A model generated the notes under the pieces. It did not search any database, was not told where the DNA came from, and worked only from the letters and a program-made list of their open reading frames with translations. A DNA stretch of 61,469 nucleotides, taken from contig NZ_FOKM01000026.1 in assembly GCF_900111905.1 (NCBI RefSeq), forward strand, positions 1 to 61,469, in the 5' to 3' direction. Shown here piece after piece: positions 50,519 to 59,044 of the stretch. The DNA is from Rhizobium sp. NFR07 (GTDB lineage: Bacteria > Pseudomonadota > Alphaproteobacteria > Rhizobiales > Rhizobiaceae). Position 1 is the first letter of the stretch, and each line of letters opens with the position of its first letter. The position numbers and the translations under genes were made by a program.

Positions 50519-51027
50519 TTGCCGAAAGCCGTGTTCAGCAGGTCCAGCTGGGCGCGGACGCTGTTTTCATTGTCGGGAACGACAACGGCATCAGACGGGC
50601 GGTAGATTTCGCGATCGAGCAGGGCGACGCGGTTCTGCAGACGCAGCGAGCGTTCGACGAGATCGCGGAAACCTTCCGGAAGCTCAAGCCAGCCCGGTGC
50701 GTTGCGATCGACGTTGAAGCCGTCGAGGCGGACCTTGTTCTTCTCGGCCAGAACCTGATCGCGCGACATCTCGCCATTGTTGACGGCGCGCTGCAGCAGC
50801 AGCCAGGAGGCCATCTGCATGAGGCGGGTGGTCAGGCGCATGGATTCTGCAGCGTAGAGAACCGAGGCGATGCGGGGCAGGACTTTCGATGCAGCGCGGC
50901 CGGTGCCGTCGAGATAGCTCGCCGTTTCTTCAACGAGTGCCATGCCTTCGGAGTATAGCGTCTTGAACTGCGGAGACGCAGCGGCGCGACCGGCGAAGTT
51001 GACAGTATTCAAACCCTGTTCCGACAT
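50515..51027 (-). CDS. rcdA: RcdA-like protease adaptor (DUF1465)
   Basis: 170 residues from ATG at 51027, after AGGATGACTTTC. A helical bundle is predicted, with LYSEGMALVEETASYLDGTG (about 24-43) and RLTTRLMQMASWLLLQRAVN, matching DUF1465. Caulobacter RcdA, an adaptor that helps ClpXP degrade CtrA together with CpdR and PopA, belongs to this family, and rhizobial homologues affect the cell cycle. The disordered C-terminal tail (NENSVRAQLDLLNTAFGN) fits. It is convergent with the P-loop gene and divergent from nothing annotated nearby. Confidence 0.8.
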   Translation of the reverse strand: MSEQGLNTVNFAGRAAASPQFKTLYSEGMALVEETASYLDGTGRAASKVLPRIASVLYAAESMRLTTRLMQMASWLLLQRAVNNGEMSRDQVLAEKNKVRLDGFNVDRNAPGWLELPEGFRDLVERSLRLQNRVALLDREIYRPSDAVVVPDNENSVRAQLDLLNTAFGN

Positions 51028-51278
51028 GAAAGTCATCCTGCTAATGCAATCACGATGATGCAAAGGCCACAACGGCCAAAAAGTTCCATCGCGGCCCTGA
51101 TTGACTTGAACATGGTCGTTATACTGCAAATCTGCAAGGCGTTTATTAACTAAAGGTTAATACCCACAAGATCGGGTAAACGAGTGCTAATGTTCTTGAT
51201 TTGATACAGATTTCGGCGCTTGCGGAATATCGGCGCCTTGTACCTTGAGTTCACGCCATTTCACAATCGGGCGGGACG

Positions 51279-51313
51279 TAAAAAAGAAGAGCCGCGGAAA
51301 GGCGGCTCTCAAG
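51279..51313 (-). terminator. rho-independent terminator (sRNA candidate or DUF1192 unit)
   Basis: Perfect eight-base arms AGAGCCGC / GCGGCTCT around a six-base loop. The minus strand then reads TTCTTTTTT. Confidence 0.85.
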
Positions 51314-51390
51314 GTAAAACAGGGAGAAATCAGACCATTCGCCGGGTGGAGAAACTGTCTGAGTCCAGGAAGCCTGGACGGTCCGATAAT
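51279..51390 (-). ncRNA. candidate trans-acting small RNA between rcdA and the DUF1192 gene
   Basis: A perfect hairpin GTCCAGG / CCTGGAC (51363-51379) is followed by about 50 bases of mostly unpaired sequence containing TTTCTCC and TCTCCCTG. A strong terminator (51288-51309) ending in TTCTTTTTT on the minus strand comes last. It lies 150 bases beyond the DUF1192 stop, so a separate short transcript of about 100-110 bases is plausible. The 5' end is not defined. The anti-Shine-Dalgarno-like CUUCCU lies in the loop of the first hairpin. Confidence 0.5.
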
Positions 51391-51456
51391 GTCTGTTAAT
51401 GATTAATATTTACTTAAACAGCCGCCGAATACTTGCGGGCATTTCCGGCGCCGATT

Positions 51457-51648
51457 TCATTTTCGGAACAGGTTGTCGGCCGCAGAACGGTCGGCCTGCT
51501 TCTTCTGCCTGTCGGCTTCGAGCCGAGCGATCTCCTGCCTGAGTAGCGCGATTCGGTCGTCGAGATCGTCTACCGACAAGATCGAGAGATCCTGGCCGAT
51601 CTCGTGAGCGGTCTTATTGATCGGGCGTTCTTCGTCGAAAAAGCTCAT
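51457..51648 (-). CDS. DUF1192-family small protein
   Basis: 63 residues from ATG at 51648, with GAGGAA six bases upstream. It has the DUF1192 pattern: N-terminal FFDEERP, then IGQDLSILSVDDLDDRIALL and a Glu/Arg-rich helix (RQEIARLEADRQKKQ). It is a small cytoplasmic helical protein of unknown function, common in alphaproteobacteria. The start lies two bases beyond the MFS stop, so it is co-transcribed. Confidence 0.88.
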   Translation of the reverse strand: MSFFDEERPINKTAHEIGQDLSILSVDDLDDRIALLRQEIARLEADRQKKQADRSAADNLFRK

Positions 51649-51650
51649 GC

Positions 51651-52919
51651 TCAATTCCTCCGGTCGTCGGACGGGCCATCAGCTGGAACGGCGCGCGGAT
51701 CGAGCGCGACGCTTTCCGGCGTGCTGAGTGTCGCCGGCGCGTGGGCAGCGGTATAGGCATCGCGCTGTTCGGCCGGTATCGCTGCTCTCTGCCGGCTGCG
51801 CAGGATCGCGTAGGCGCTGATCAGAATATGCGAGATGGCCGTGACGAGAAAGAGGGCGTATGGGCCCGCCCAGCTCATGACAGGCCCGCCGATGCTGGGG
51901 CCGATGATCGTGCCGATGCCGTAGAGAAGCAGAAGTCCGCCGGATATCTTGACGAAGTCCTCGGACGAGGCAAAGTCGTTGGCATGGGCGACGGCGATCG
52001 GGTAGAGCGCGTTTGCGGCGGCGCCATAGATCGCCACGAGCACGATGATGCCATAGACGCTGGTCGGGCTGAATACCGCGACCGCGAGGCCGGCGAGTGC
52101 TGCGGCTCCGGATAGTCCCGCCAGAACGTGGCGGCGGTCGAGCCTGTCGGACAGCCGGCCGGCCGGGAACTGCATGATCGCGCCGGCGAAGATGGTGATG
52201 CTGACCATGGCCGCCACCGCGCCCTGGGACAGGCCCGCCTGGGTGGCGAAGACGGCCGACAGCGTGCCGTAGGCGCCGTTGGCAATGCCGATCAGCAGGA
52301 TGCCGACAAAGGAAATCGGCGAGTTCCTGAACAGGCCCTTGAGATCCAGCCGCGCGCGTTTCAGCGGCTGCGGCGAGGCCGCCTTGGAGAGCGTCGTCGG
52401 CAATGCGGCGATGCTGTAGAGAATGCCGCAGATCATGAAGAGCGTCGATGTCGTGACATCTGCGAAGGGCACCATCATCTGGCCGCCGACAACGCCGAAC
52501 AGGGTGATGGAGATATAGAAGGAAAAGATCGTGCCGCGGCTTTCCGGCGTAGCGCGCTCGTTCAGCCAGCTTTCGATGATCATCGAGGTGCCGGCGGTAC
52601 AGAAACCGGTAATCGCTCTGAGGACCAGCCAGGCGGTCTGATCGACGAACAGACCGGTCAGCAGGACGTTCATGCAGATCAGGGCCAGGAAGCCTGAAAA
52701 CGCCCTGACATGGCCGATGCGCCTGACCACGTTCGGCGCGACGAAGCAGCCTATGACGAAGCCCGCCGCCCAGGTCGTGCCGAGCAGGCCGAGCACTTCG
52801 TTGGAATATCCTTCATGGGTACCGCGCAGGGGTAGCACCAGGCCCTGGAGGCCGTTGCCGAGAAACAGGAAGAGGGTACCGGATAAAAGGGCGAGGACGG
52901 GGAGGAGGTTTCGTCGCAT
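51651..52919 (-). CDS. MFS transporter
   Basis: 422 residues, about 12 membrane segments, of the YcaD-like MFS type. The motif-A-like loop is GRLSDRLDRRHVLAG (about 255-269). A family-typical helix is FCTAGTSMIIESWLNERATP (about 105-124), and GLQGLVLPLRG follows the first helix. It is probably an exporter or metabolite transporter; the substrate is unknown. It has a 40-residue disordered C-terminal tail. It is coupled to the DUF1192 gene immediately downstream. Confidence 0.88.
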   Translation of the reverse strand: MRRNLLPVLALLSGTLFLFLGNGLQGLVLPLRGTHEGYSNEVLGLLGTTWAAGFVIGCFVAPNVVRRIGHVRAFSGFLALICMNVLLTGLFVDQTAWLVLRAITGFCTAGTSMIIESWLNERATPESRGTIFSFYISITLFGVVGGQMMVPFADVTTSTLFMICGILYSIAALPTTLSKAASPQPLKRARLDLKGLFRNSPISFVGILLIGIANGAYGTLSAVFATQAGLSQGAVAAMVSITIFAGAIMQFPAGRLSDRLDRRHVLAGLSGAAALAGLAVAVFSPTSVYGIIVLVAIYGAAANALYPIAVAHANDFASSEDFVKISGGLLLLYGIGTIIGPSIGGPVMSWAGPYALFLVTAISHILISAYAILRSRQRAAIPAEQRDAYTAAHAPATLSTPESVALDPRAVPADGPSDDRRN

Positions 52920-53124
52920 CGTCTCTACAAATTGCTCGAGTCAAACATTCGGCGGCGGCGCCTCAGCCTTATCCGGCATGTTGCGCCGGGTCGAGCAGGG
53001 CGATAACGAAGGGGAGGGCAGCCAGTCTGTGAATCGCGTCGCCCCTCCCCAAGCCTATCTGTGGTGGAGTTGAAAAATGTCCACCCTGTGGCGAGACCGG
53101 AAAACGGCCGTCAGCGGATAAGAA

Positions 53125-53286
53125 ATGACCAAAGCGCTCGCCATCATCCTGATCCTCGCCATGGGTGTCCAGATCATCAAGCCGCTCGGCCTGCCAGGGC
53201 TGAAGCGCCGCATGGATTTCTGGAAGATCGCGCTCCTGGCCTTCGCGATCTGGACCGTTGCGTTGCTGGGGCGGGAATTCTTCTGA
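53125..53286 (+). CDS. small membrane protein, 53 residues
   Basis: Start MTKALAIILILAMGVQIIKP, end VALLGREFF. Two hydrophobic segments (about 4-16 and 33-49) flank a basic central stretch (GLKRRMDFWK). AAGAA lies before the ATG. It stops at the base before the convergent phzF-family stop. It is too short for most gene finders. Codon use (GC-rich third positions) matches the region and supports a real gene. The function is unknown. Confidence 0.6.
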   Translation: MTKALAIILILAMGVQIIKPLGLPGLKRRMDFWKIALLAFAIWTVALLGREFF

Positions 53287-54204
53287 TCAGCACTCGATGC
53301 TGCCGCGCATGACGAAGACGCAGCGTCCGCTGACCCTGACGTCGGTGACCTCACCTGCATGCTTGACGACATCAAGTTCAATGATGCTGCGCCGGCCCAT
53401 CTCGACGCCCTGTTCGATCGTCAGGTGGAAGTGGCCGTCCTGAGCGGGCTCCCTTTCGATGAGAAATGCGGCCAGTGCAGCAGACGCGCTACCCGTCGCC
53501 GGATCCTCCGGCACGTCATCCAGCGGCGCGAACATGCGGGCGCGGATATTCCACGGATGCACGTCGTCCCGCACGTAGAGGAATACCGGGATGCCCAGAC
53601 CATCGCCCTTGTAGCGCTCGACCGCCTCGCGGAATGCGGAAAGGTCGGGTAGGGCTTGCCCGAGAGCATCCAGCCCTCGCAGTTCCGTCAGCACGAAGGC
53701 CAGGCCGACGGAGGCGAAAACCGGCGTATGGCGATCCTTGCGCACTGCATCGGCATCGATCGAGACGCAGCGGGCGATGAGGGCGGCATCCATGGTCTCG
53801 CCGATCTCGAGCGGTTGCGGTGCGCGGATCGTTGCCGCGACCACGGCGTCGCGATCCCGCTTCAATTCGACCTCCACCAACCCGGCTTTCTCCTCGAACC
53901 GCAGGCGATCGCCCACCGGCTTGCCGAACAGATCCGCCTGCTGGCCAAGAACATAGGCGGTGCCGACATTGGGATGCCCGGCGAAGGGCACTTCCATGGT
54001 CGGCGTGAAGATGCGCACCTCCGCACTGTTTTCGGCGTTTTCGGGCGGCAGCACGAACGTGCTTTCGGAATAGCCGAATTCCTTGGCGATCTGCTGCATC
54101 TGTTCGGTGTTGAGGCCACGCGCATCCGGCACTACAGCCAGCGGATTGCCGGTGAAGCGTTCGGCGGTGAAAACATCGACGGTGACGAAATCGACGGTGG
54201 GCAT
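53287..54204 (-). CDS. PhzF-family isomerase
   Basis: 305 residues from ATG at 54204, after GGAGAATGCC. Conserved stretches are VDVFTAERFTGNPLAVV (about 6-22), FGYSESTFVLPP with the catalytic Glu (about 40-51), PFAGHPNVGTAYVLG and EDPATGSASAALAAFL (about 232-247). The fold is a diaminopimelate-epimerase-like double domain. The phenazine enzyme isomerises trans-2,3-dihydro-3-hydroxyanthranilate, but most homologues act on unknown metabolites. No phenazine operon is present here. Confidence 0.92.
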   Translation of the reverse strand: MPTVDFVTVDVFTAERFTGNPLAVVPDARGLNTEQMQQIAKEFGYSESTFVLPPENAENSAEVRIFTPTMEVPFAGHPNVGTAYVLGQQADLFGKPVGDRLRFEEKAGLVEVELKRDRDAVVAATIRAPQPLEIGETMDAALIARCVSIDADAVRKDRHTPVFASVGLAFVLTELRGLDALGQALPDLSAFREAVERYKGDGLGIPVFLYVRDDVHPWNIRARMFAPLDDVPEDPATGSASAALAAFLIEREPAQDGHFHLTIEQGVEMGRRSIIELDVVKHAGEVTDVRVSGRCVFVMRGSIEC

Positions 54205-54315
54205 GGCATTCTCCAGATCAAACTGGTGCGATGCTAGGCGGGACAGTCCTCTGCCACCAGCCAATCTTTGTGATGGTGGCAATCGAGAAAGATGATGGCT
54301 GGAAAGATGATGGCA

Positions 54316-54350
54316 AAACGGAAAAACCGCGCCGTTGCCGACGCGGTTTT
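54316..54350 (-). terminator. rho-independent terminator of fda
   Basis: Perfect nine-base arms AAAACCGCG / CGCGGTTTT around a ten-base loop, followed on the minus strand by TTTCCGTTTTGCC. It lies 69 bases after the aldolase stop codon. Confidence 0.8.
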
Positions 54351-54418
54351 CTCCCTCCCTGCAGGATCCGCGCCTCGAAGGCTGGCAGACCGCTGCAACG
54401 GTTCCTTGAAAAGGCCTA

Positions 54419-55315
54419 TCAGGCCTTGTTCACGCTTGCCGCATAGATCTGATTGATCGTTGCGCCCAGGCTCGCATCGAATTCCGCATCGCTCATCGAG
54501 GCACGCAGGTGTTCCGCCAGGGCGCGTGAGAAGCTTGCGATCATGCCATGGTTATGGCTGAGCTTTTCGCATGCCTCATCGGTGCTGTAGCCGCCGGAAA
54601 GAGCGACGACGCGAATGACCGACTTATGGGCGATCAGAGGTGCGTAGAAATCTGCGACGGTCGGGATCGTCAGCTTGAGCATCACGGTTTCGCCTGCAGG
54701 GAGCTTGTCGAGCTGCGCCGCGATCTCATCGCGAAGAATGGCTTCTGCTTCCTTCTTCGTCGGGCTCTTGATGGAAACTTCAGGCTCGATGATCGGCATC
54801 AGGCCCTGGCCGATGATCTGGCGCGCCACCTCGAACTGCTGCTTGACGACGGCTGCAATGCCGGCCTTGTCGGCATTGGCAATGACCGAGCGCATCTTGG
54901 TGCCGAAAATGCCCTTCTCGCGGCCGCGGATCAGGAGAGCATCCAGATCGGGCATCGACTTCATCAGCTGCACGCCGTTCTCTTCGGCTTCGAGGCCTTT
55001 GTCGACCTTCAGGAAGGGCACGACGCCGCGCTTTTCCCAGAGGTAGGAGGGAACGGCCTGGCCATCGACGTCACCGTCCATGGTCCGTTCGAACAGGATG
55101 GCGCCAATCACCTTGTCGCCGGAAAAGGCCGGCGCGCTCATGATGCGGACGCGCATTGCGTGCATCAGGCGGAACATTTCCTCGTCGCCCTGGTAATCGG
55201 TTTCGGCAATGCCGTATGCGAGCAACGCTTTGGGCGTTGAACCACCGCTCTGATCCAGCGCTGCGATGAACCCGGGCGCCGAGCTCATCTTGTCCAACAT
55301 CTTCGCGTCCACCAT
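54419..55315 (-). CDS. fda: fructose-bisphosphate aldolase, class I
   Basis: 298 residues, with GGAGTGAAGT immediately before ATG. It is the metal-independent (Schiff-base) aldolase of glycolysis and gluconeogenesis, often named fbaB or fda in rhizobia. Conserved segments are FIAALDQSGGSTPKAL (about 16-31), VPFLKVDKGLEAEENGVQLM, MPIIEPEVSIKSP and VMLKLTIPT, with candidate Schiff-base lysine in the FLK/LKL segments. It lies downstream of pgk on the same strand, with 263 bases between that carry palindromic operators. Confidence 0.95.
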   Translation of the reverse strand: MVDAKMLDKMSSAPGFIAALDQSGGSTPKALLAYGIAETDYQGDEEMFRLMHAMRVRIMSAPAFSGDKVIGAILFERTMDGDVDGQAVPSYLWEKRGVVPFLKVDKGLEAEENGVQLMKSMPDLDALLIRGREKGIFGTKMRSVIANADKAGIAAVVKQQFEVARQIIGQGLMPIIEPEVSIKSPTKKEAEAILRDEIAAQLDKLPAGETVMLKLTIPTVADFYAPLIAHKSVIRVVALSGGYSTDEACEKLSHNHGMIASFSRALAEHLRASMSDAEFDASLGATINQIYAASVNKA

Positions 55316-55469
55316 ACTTCACTCCTATCCCTAAAAATGGCGCGCGTTGCGCGCTCACATATCCTCTGGTGCCACGATCAAGCGGCAACGCTGGCCTGAT
55401 CAATCTCAGAAGCTACCATCCGCCGATAGCAGAAGTTCCTGTGCCGGGGAATATGCCTCTAACTGCCTG

Positions 55470-55519
55470 AAACGATTGAAATTACTTCAATCGTTTAAAA
55501 TATTGAAATAATTTAAACG
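55470..55519. promoter_or_regulatory. paired palindromes upstream of fda (operator candidate)
   Basis: AAACGATTGAA (55470-55480) and TTCAATCGTTT (55486-55496) form a perfect 11-base palindrome with a five-base spacer. A second dyad, CGTTTAAA / TTTAAACG (55492-55499 and 55512-55519), shares its left half. The AT-rich dyads stand out in a GC-rich genome and lie 155-205 bases before the aldolase start. LacI-type regulators of central carbon metabolism (PckR in Sinorhizobium) are candidates; the specific protein is inference. Confidence 0.6.
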
Positions 55520-55578
55520 CCTCTTGTCCGGCGGATGCGCGGGCCTATCTCCGCGCATCCTCCATAAAGATAGGGCAC

Positions 55579-56781
55579 TCAGGCGGTCTTGGACAGAACC
55601 GCGACGCCCGGCAGTTCCTTGCCTTCCATCCATTCGAGGAAGGCACCGCCTGCAGTCGAAACATAGGTGAAGTCGTCGGCAACGCCTGCATGGTTGAGCG
55701 CCGCGACCGTATCGCCGCCGCCCGCGACGGAAACGAGCTTGCCCGCCTTCGTCTGTGCGGCCGCGAATTTCGCCGCGGCGACCGTCGCTGCATCGAAGGG
55801 CTCGATTTCAAACGCGCCGAAAGGGCCGTTCCAGACCAGCGTCGATGCCTTGCCTATCCATTCGCTGACGGCTTCAACCGACTTCGGGCCGACGTCGAGC
55901 ATCATGGCATCGGCCGGAATGGCATCGACGGCAACCGTCTCGTTTGCGGCATTGGCCTTGAACTCACGGGCAACGACGCCGTCGACCGGCAGCACGATCG
56001 CGCAACCGGCGCTTTCCGCTTCCGCCATGATCGCCTTTGCGGTCTCTGCAAGATCATGTTCGCAGAGCGACTTGCCGACATTGATGCCTTTGGCGGCGAG
56101 GAAGGTGTTGGCCATGCCGCCGCCGATGACGAGCGCGTCGACCTTCTTCACGAGATTCTGCAGGAGGTCGATCTTGGTCGAGACCTTGGCGCCGCCGACA
56201 ATGGCGACCGTCGGACGCACCGGGGCACCGAGGCCCTTTTCCAGCGCTTCCAGCTCCGCCTGCATGGTGCGGCCGGCGTAAGCGGGTAGATGATGTGCGA
56301 GGCCCTCCGTCGAGGCATGGGCGCGGTGAGCGGCGGAAAAGGCATCGTTGACGTAGATGTCGCCGTTCTTTGCCAGCGCCTCGGTAAACTCGGCGTCGTT
56401 CTTCTCCTCGCCTTTGTGGAAACGGGTGTTCTCCAGAAGCAGGATCTCGCCGTCCTTCATCGAGGCGATCGCCTTTTCGGCGTCCGGGCCGATGCAGTCG
56501 GAGGCGAAGTGGATCTTGGTGCCAAGCACTTCGCTGACGGCGGGCACGATCAACGAGAGCGACATATCGGCGACCGGCTCACCCTTCGGCCGACCGAAAT
56601 GGGCGAGCAGGATGACCTTGGCACCCTTGCCTGCAAGCTCGAGAATGGTCGGCGCAACGCGCTCGATGCGGGTCTTGTCGGTCACCTTGCCGTCGGCAAC
56701 CGGAACGTTGAGGTCAACACGCACAAGGATGCGCCTGGCCGCAGGAGCGTTGATGTCGTCGATGGTCTTGAAAGCAGGCAT
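55579..56781 (-). CDS. pgk: phosphoglycerate kinase
   Basis: 400 residues from ATG at 56781; the frame extends upstream but that part is not coding. It transfers phosphate between 1,3-bisphosphoglycerate and ADP. Signature regions are RRILVRVDLNVPVADGK (about 16-32), LLAHFGRPKGE, ENTRFHKGEEKN, VNDAFSAAHRAHAS, GGAKVSTKIDLL, GGGMANTF and VAGGGDTVAAL near the C-terminus. Length and order are normal. It precedes the aldolase gene on the same strand, as in other rhizobia. Confidence 0.96.
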   Translation of the reverse strand: MPAFKTIDDINAPAARRILVRVDLNVPVADGKVTDKTRIERVAPTILELAGKGAKVILLAHFGRPKGEPVADMSLSLIVPAVSEVLGTKIHFASDCIGPDAEKAIASMKDGEILLLENTRFHKGEEKNDAEFTEALAKNGDIYVNDAFSAAHRAHASTEGLAHHLPAYAGRTMQAELEALEKGLGAPVRPTVAIVGGAKVSTKIDLLQNLVKKVDALVIGGGMANTFLAAKGINVGKSLCEHDLAETAKAIMAEAESAGCAIVLPVDGVVAREFKANAANETVAVDAIPADAMMLDVGPKSVEAVSEWIGKASTLVWNGPFGAFEIEPFDAATVAAAKFAAAQTKAGKLVSVAGGGDTVAALNHAGVADDFTYVSTAGGAFLEWMEGKELPGVAVLSKTA

Positions 56782-56887
56782 GATCGATCCATTCCTTTTC
56801 GGGGCAGGCACTAGAACTGCGCGGACCATACTATGCCTGATCGGCGAAGCAAGGCGCTGTGGCGGTGAATTGCGCCGATCCGCGATT

Positions 56888-58711
56888 TCAGGGTTTTTGA
56901 ACGGGAAGCTGCTTGCCGCGATACTTGCGCAGCCGGTCGCGGACGCGGTGGGCGATCTCGCGCATGTTGATGAAGATCGGCAGGTTGGTCTTCGGCTCGA
57001 CGGGTTCCAGCGAGACGCCGACACTGCGGATGTGGTCGTGTTCGTCGACTTCCCGCACGATCAGGATGATGGAGCCGAAGCGCATGCGATCGGCATATTC
57101 AGCCTTGCCGCCGAGCCTCGCATTGATGAGATCGCCGACCGTCATGCTCTGCTCGGACGTGGCCAGAAGGCCGGGGCCATAGGCGGCGTCGAGCTCTTTG
57201 GCCGGGCGCGACGGCGAGATGGCGAACGCGCCGAAGAAATCCTCGTCGTTCTCTTCCACCGGGACACGCGCTGCGAACAGGCGGTCCAGCAACCTGATGT
57301 AAGCGGGCGATACGAAGAGATAGACCTGGTCCGCCTCACGAAGCCTGCCGGCATACTGGTAGCGGATGCTCTTGCCGTCGCGGATGACGAGCGACGGCAT
57401 GGCCCAGCGGGGAATGCGCTCGCCGCTGAGGATCGGACTGTCCTTGATGACGCGATAAGAGATCAGTTCGTGCTGGGCGCCGCCGGGCAGGTCGAGCTCT
57501 ATCTTGTCGACTGCGCCGAGGCGCGGCGGGATAATCAGCCCGAGGAAATTGGCGACCGGCTTGATCGTCCAGCCTTGCACGAGAAGCGACACCAGCACGA
57601 TGATGAAGGTGACGTTGAAATAGAGTTCGCCGTTCTCCACGCCGCTCAGCATCGGCATGATGGCGAGCAGGATGGAAACCGCGCCGCGCAGGCCGACCCA
57701 GGCCACGAAACCGATTTCCTGCTGGGTATAGTCGAAGGGCAGGAGGCTCAGCCAGACGGCAACGGGCCGTGCCACGAAAATCAGGAAGAGGGCAAGCCCG
57801 ATCGCAGGCAGGAGGATGCTCGGAAACTGCGATGGCGTGGCAAGCAGGCCGAGCACGAGGAACATGATGATCTGGGCAAGCCAGGTCAGCCCTTCGTTGA
57901 AGCGGGTGATCTGCTGCTTGGCGAACATCTTGCGGTTGCCGGCATACATGCCGGCCACATAGACCGCGAGGAAGCCGCTGCCGCCGAGCGCGCCGGTGAA
58001 GGAGAAGACGAGCAGCGCCAGCGCCAGCACGAAGATCGGGGCAAGGCCGCGGTCGGAGGTGAAGCGGTTCAGGATCGAGACGATCATCACGCCGCCGGCA
58101 AGACCGAAAAGAAGGCCAAGGCCCATTTCCTCGATGAAGACGAAGGCGAAATGCAGGTCGATGCCGGACAGGCGCTGGCCGGTGCCGACGAGTTCGGCAA
58201 TGGCGATGGTAAGGAAGATTGCCATCGGGTCGTTGGTGCCGGATTCCACCTCGAGCGTCGATCGCACCTTGTCGCGGATGTTGATGCCCCCGATGCGCAG
58301 CAGGAAGAAGACGGCCGCCGCATCCGTCGAGGCAACGATCGAGCCAAGCAGCATGCCTTCGAGCCAGCCGAAACCGAGAAGGAGTGAGGCTGCGACCGCG
58401 AAGATGCCGGCCGTGATCAGGACGCCGGCCGTTGCCATGGTGATCGCGGGGAAGGCGGCCAGGCGGAACGAATGGATGGGAGTACTGAAGCCGGAATCGA
58501 ACAGCACGATCGCGAGCGCAAGCGACCCGAGCATGAAGGTGAAGGGATAGTTTTCGAAGCGGATGCCAAGGCCATCGACACCCGCCAGGAGGCCGATCGC
58601 AAGGAAGACGAGAAGCAGTGGTGCGCCGAAGCGGAAGGCGAGCAGGCTCGAGAAGGCGGAAACCAGCACCAGAAGCGTGCCGATCAGCAGAACGATGTAA
58701 AACGCCTCCAA
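56888..58711 (-). CDS. potassium/proton antiporter (NhaP2/CvrA type)
   Basis: About 607 residues, probably from TTG at 58711 after AGAGG and seven bases; a TTG at 58744 is the alternative. The N-terminal CPA1-type membrane domain (about 1-385) has 12-13 helices with LVLFDSGFS-like, STDAAAVFFLL and the ion-site segment ESGTNDPMAIFLTIA (about 176-190). A TrkA-C (RCK_C) domain (about 405-465) and a CorC/HlyC-type domain (about 490-580) follow. This order matches CvrA/NhaP2, which controls cytoplasmic K+ and pH. Confidence 0.92.
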   Translation of the reverse strand: MEAFYIVLLIGTLLVLVSAFSSLLAFRFGAPLLLVFLAIGLLAGVDGLGIRFENYPFTFMLGSLALAIVLFDSGFSTPIHSFRLAAFPAITMATAGVLITAGIFAVAASLLLGFGWLEGMLLGSIVASTDAAAVFFLLRIGGINIRDKVRSTLEVESGTNDPMAIFLTIAIAELVGTGQRLSGIDLHFAFVFIEEMGLGLLFGLAGGVMIVSILNRFTSDRGLAPIFVLALALLVFSFTGALGGSGFLAVYVAGMYAGNRKMFAKQQITRFNEGLTWLAQIIMFLVLGLLATPSQFPSILLPAIGLALFLIFVARPVAVWLSLLPFDYTQQEIGFVAWVGLRGAVSILLAIMPMLSGVENGELYFNVTFIIVLVSLLVQGWTIKPVANFLGLIIPPRLGAVDKIELDLPGGAQHELISYRVIKDSPILSGERIPRWAMPSLVIRDGKSIRYQYAGRLREADQVYLFVSPAYIRLLDRLFAARVPVEENDEDFFGAFAISPSRPAKELDAAYGPGLLATSEQSMTVGDLINARLGGKAEYADRMRFGSIILIVREVDEHDHIRSVGVSLEPVEPKTNLPIFINMREIAHRVRDRLRKYRGKQLPVQKP

Positions 58712-59044
58712 AAGTCCGAACCTCTTTCCTGCCGCATATTCCAACTCTTCAGCAACGGCGTCCTTCGCGCAAGACCAACATCGTAGCCGCGGGAAAGTGC
58801 ACCAGCGAAAAGGCAGAACCCGGCCAGGCCGGAGCGAATCGTCGTGTTCTCCGGATTAGGCGTGATGAAATCCGGCAAGAGAAGGGCAGGGCGGAAAAAA
58901 GACGGTTTCATCCCTTGGTGCCATCGGGTTTCCATGGATCGGAAAGCCCCGCGCGAAGGCGGAGCCTCACCGTTTTTACAGACGGCTCCGCATTCGCGCG
59001 ATCCGCGGCGGTTCGGCCTGCCGGTCGCTACGGAAAGCCTCTGC
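58712..59044. other. 333-base gap, no gene; contains a long hairpin
   Basis: This gap lies between the start of the antiporter gene and the end of the metallo-beta-lactamase gene, both minus strand. A plus-strand frame overlapping its end (58844-59182) is a shadow of the MBL gene. Its notable content is the hairpin at 58950-59000, listed separately. The antiporter promoter should lie near 58720-58850. Confidence 0.5.
58950..59000. repeat. 17-base inverted repeat downstream of the MBL gene
   Basis: CGCGCGAAGGCGGAGCC (58950-58966) and GGCTCCGCATTCGCGCG (58984-59000) pair with a single mismatch around a 17-base loop. It lies 45 bases beyond the MBL stop codon. It may be a terminator without T-run or a REP-like element. 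Confidence 0.7.

Noticed and set aside
53287..54204. Phenazine biosynthesis locus
   Set aside because: Only a PhzF-family isomerase is present; no other phz genes.
56357..58387. 676-codon plus-strand open frame
   Set aside because: Runs across both pgk and the antiporter gene on the opposite strand; low-complexity acidic/histidine-rich translation with no domain.
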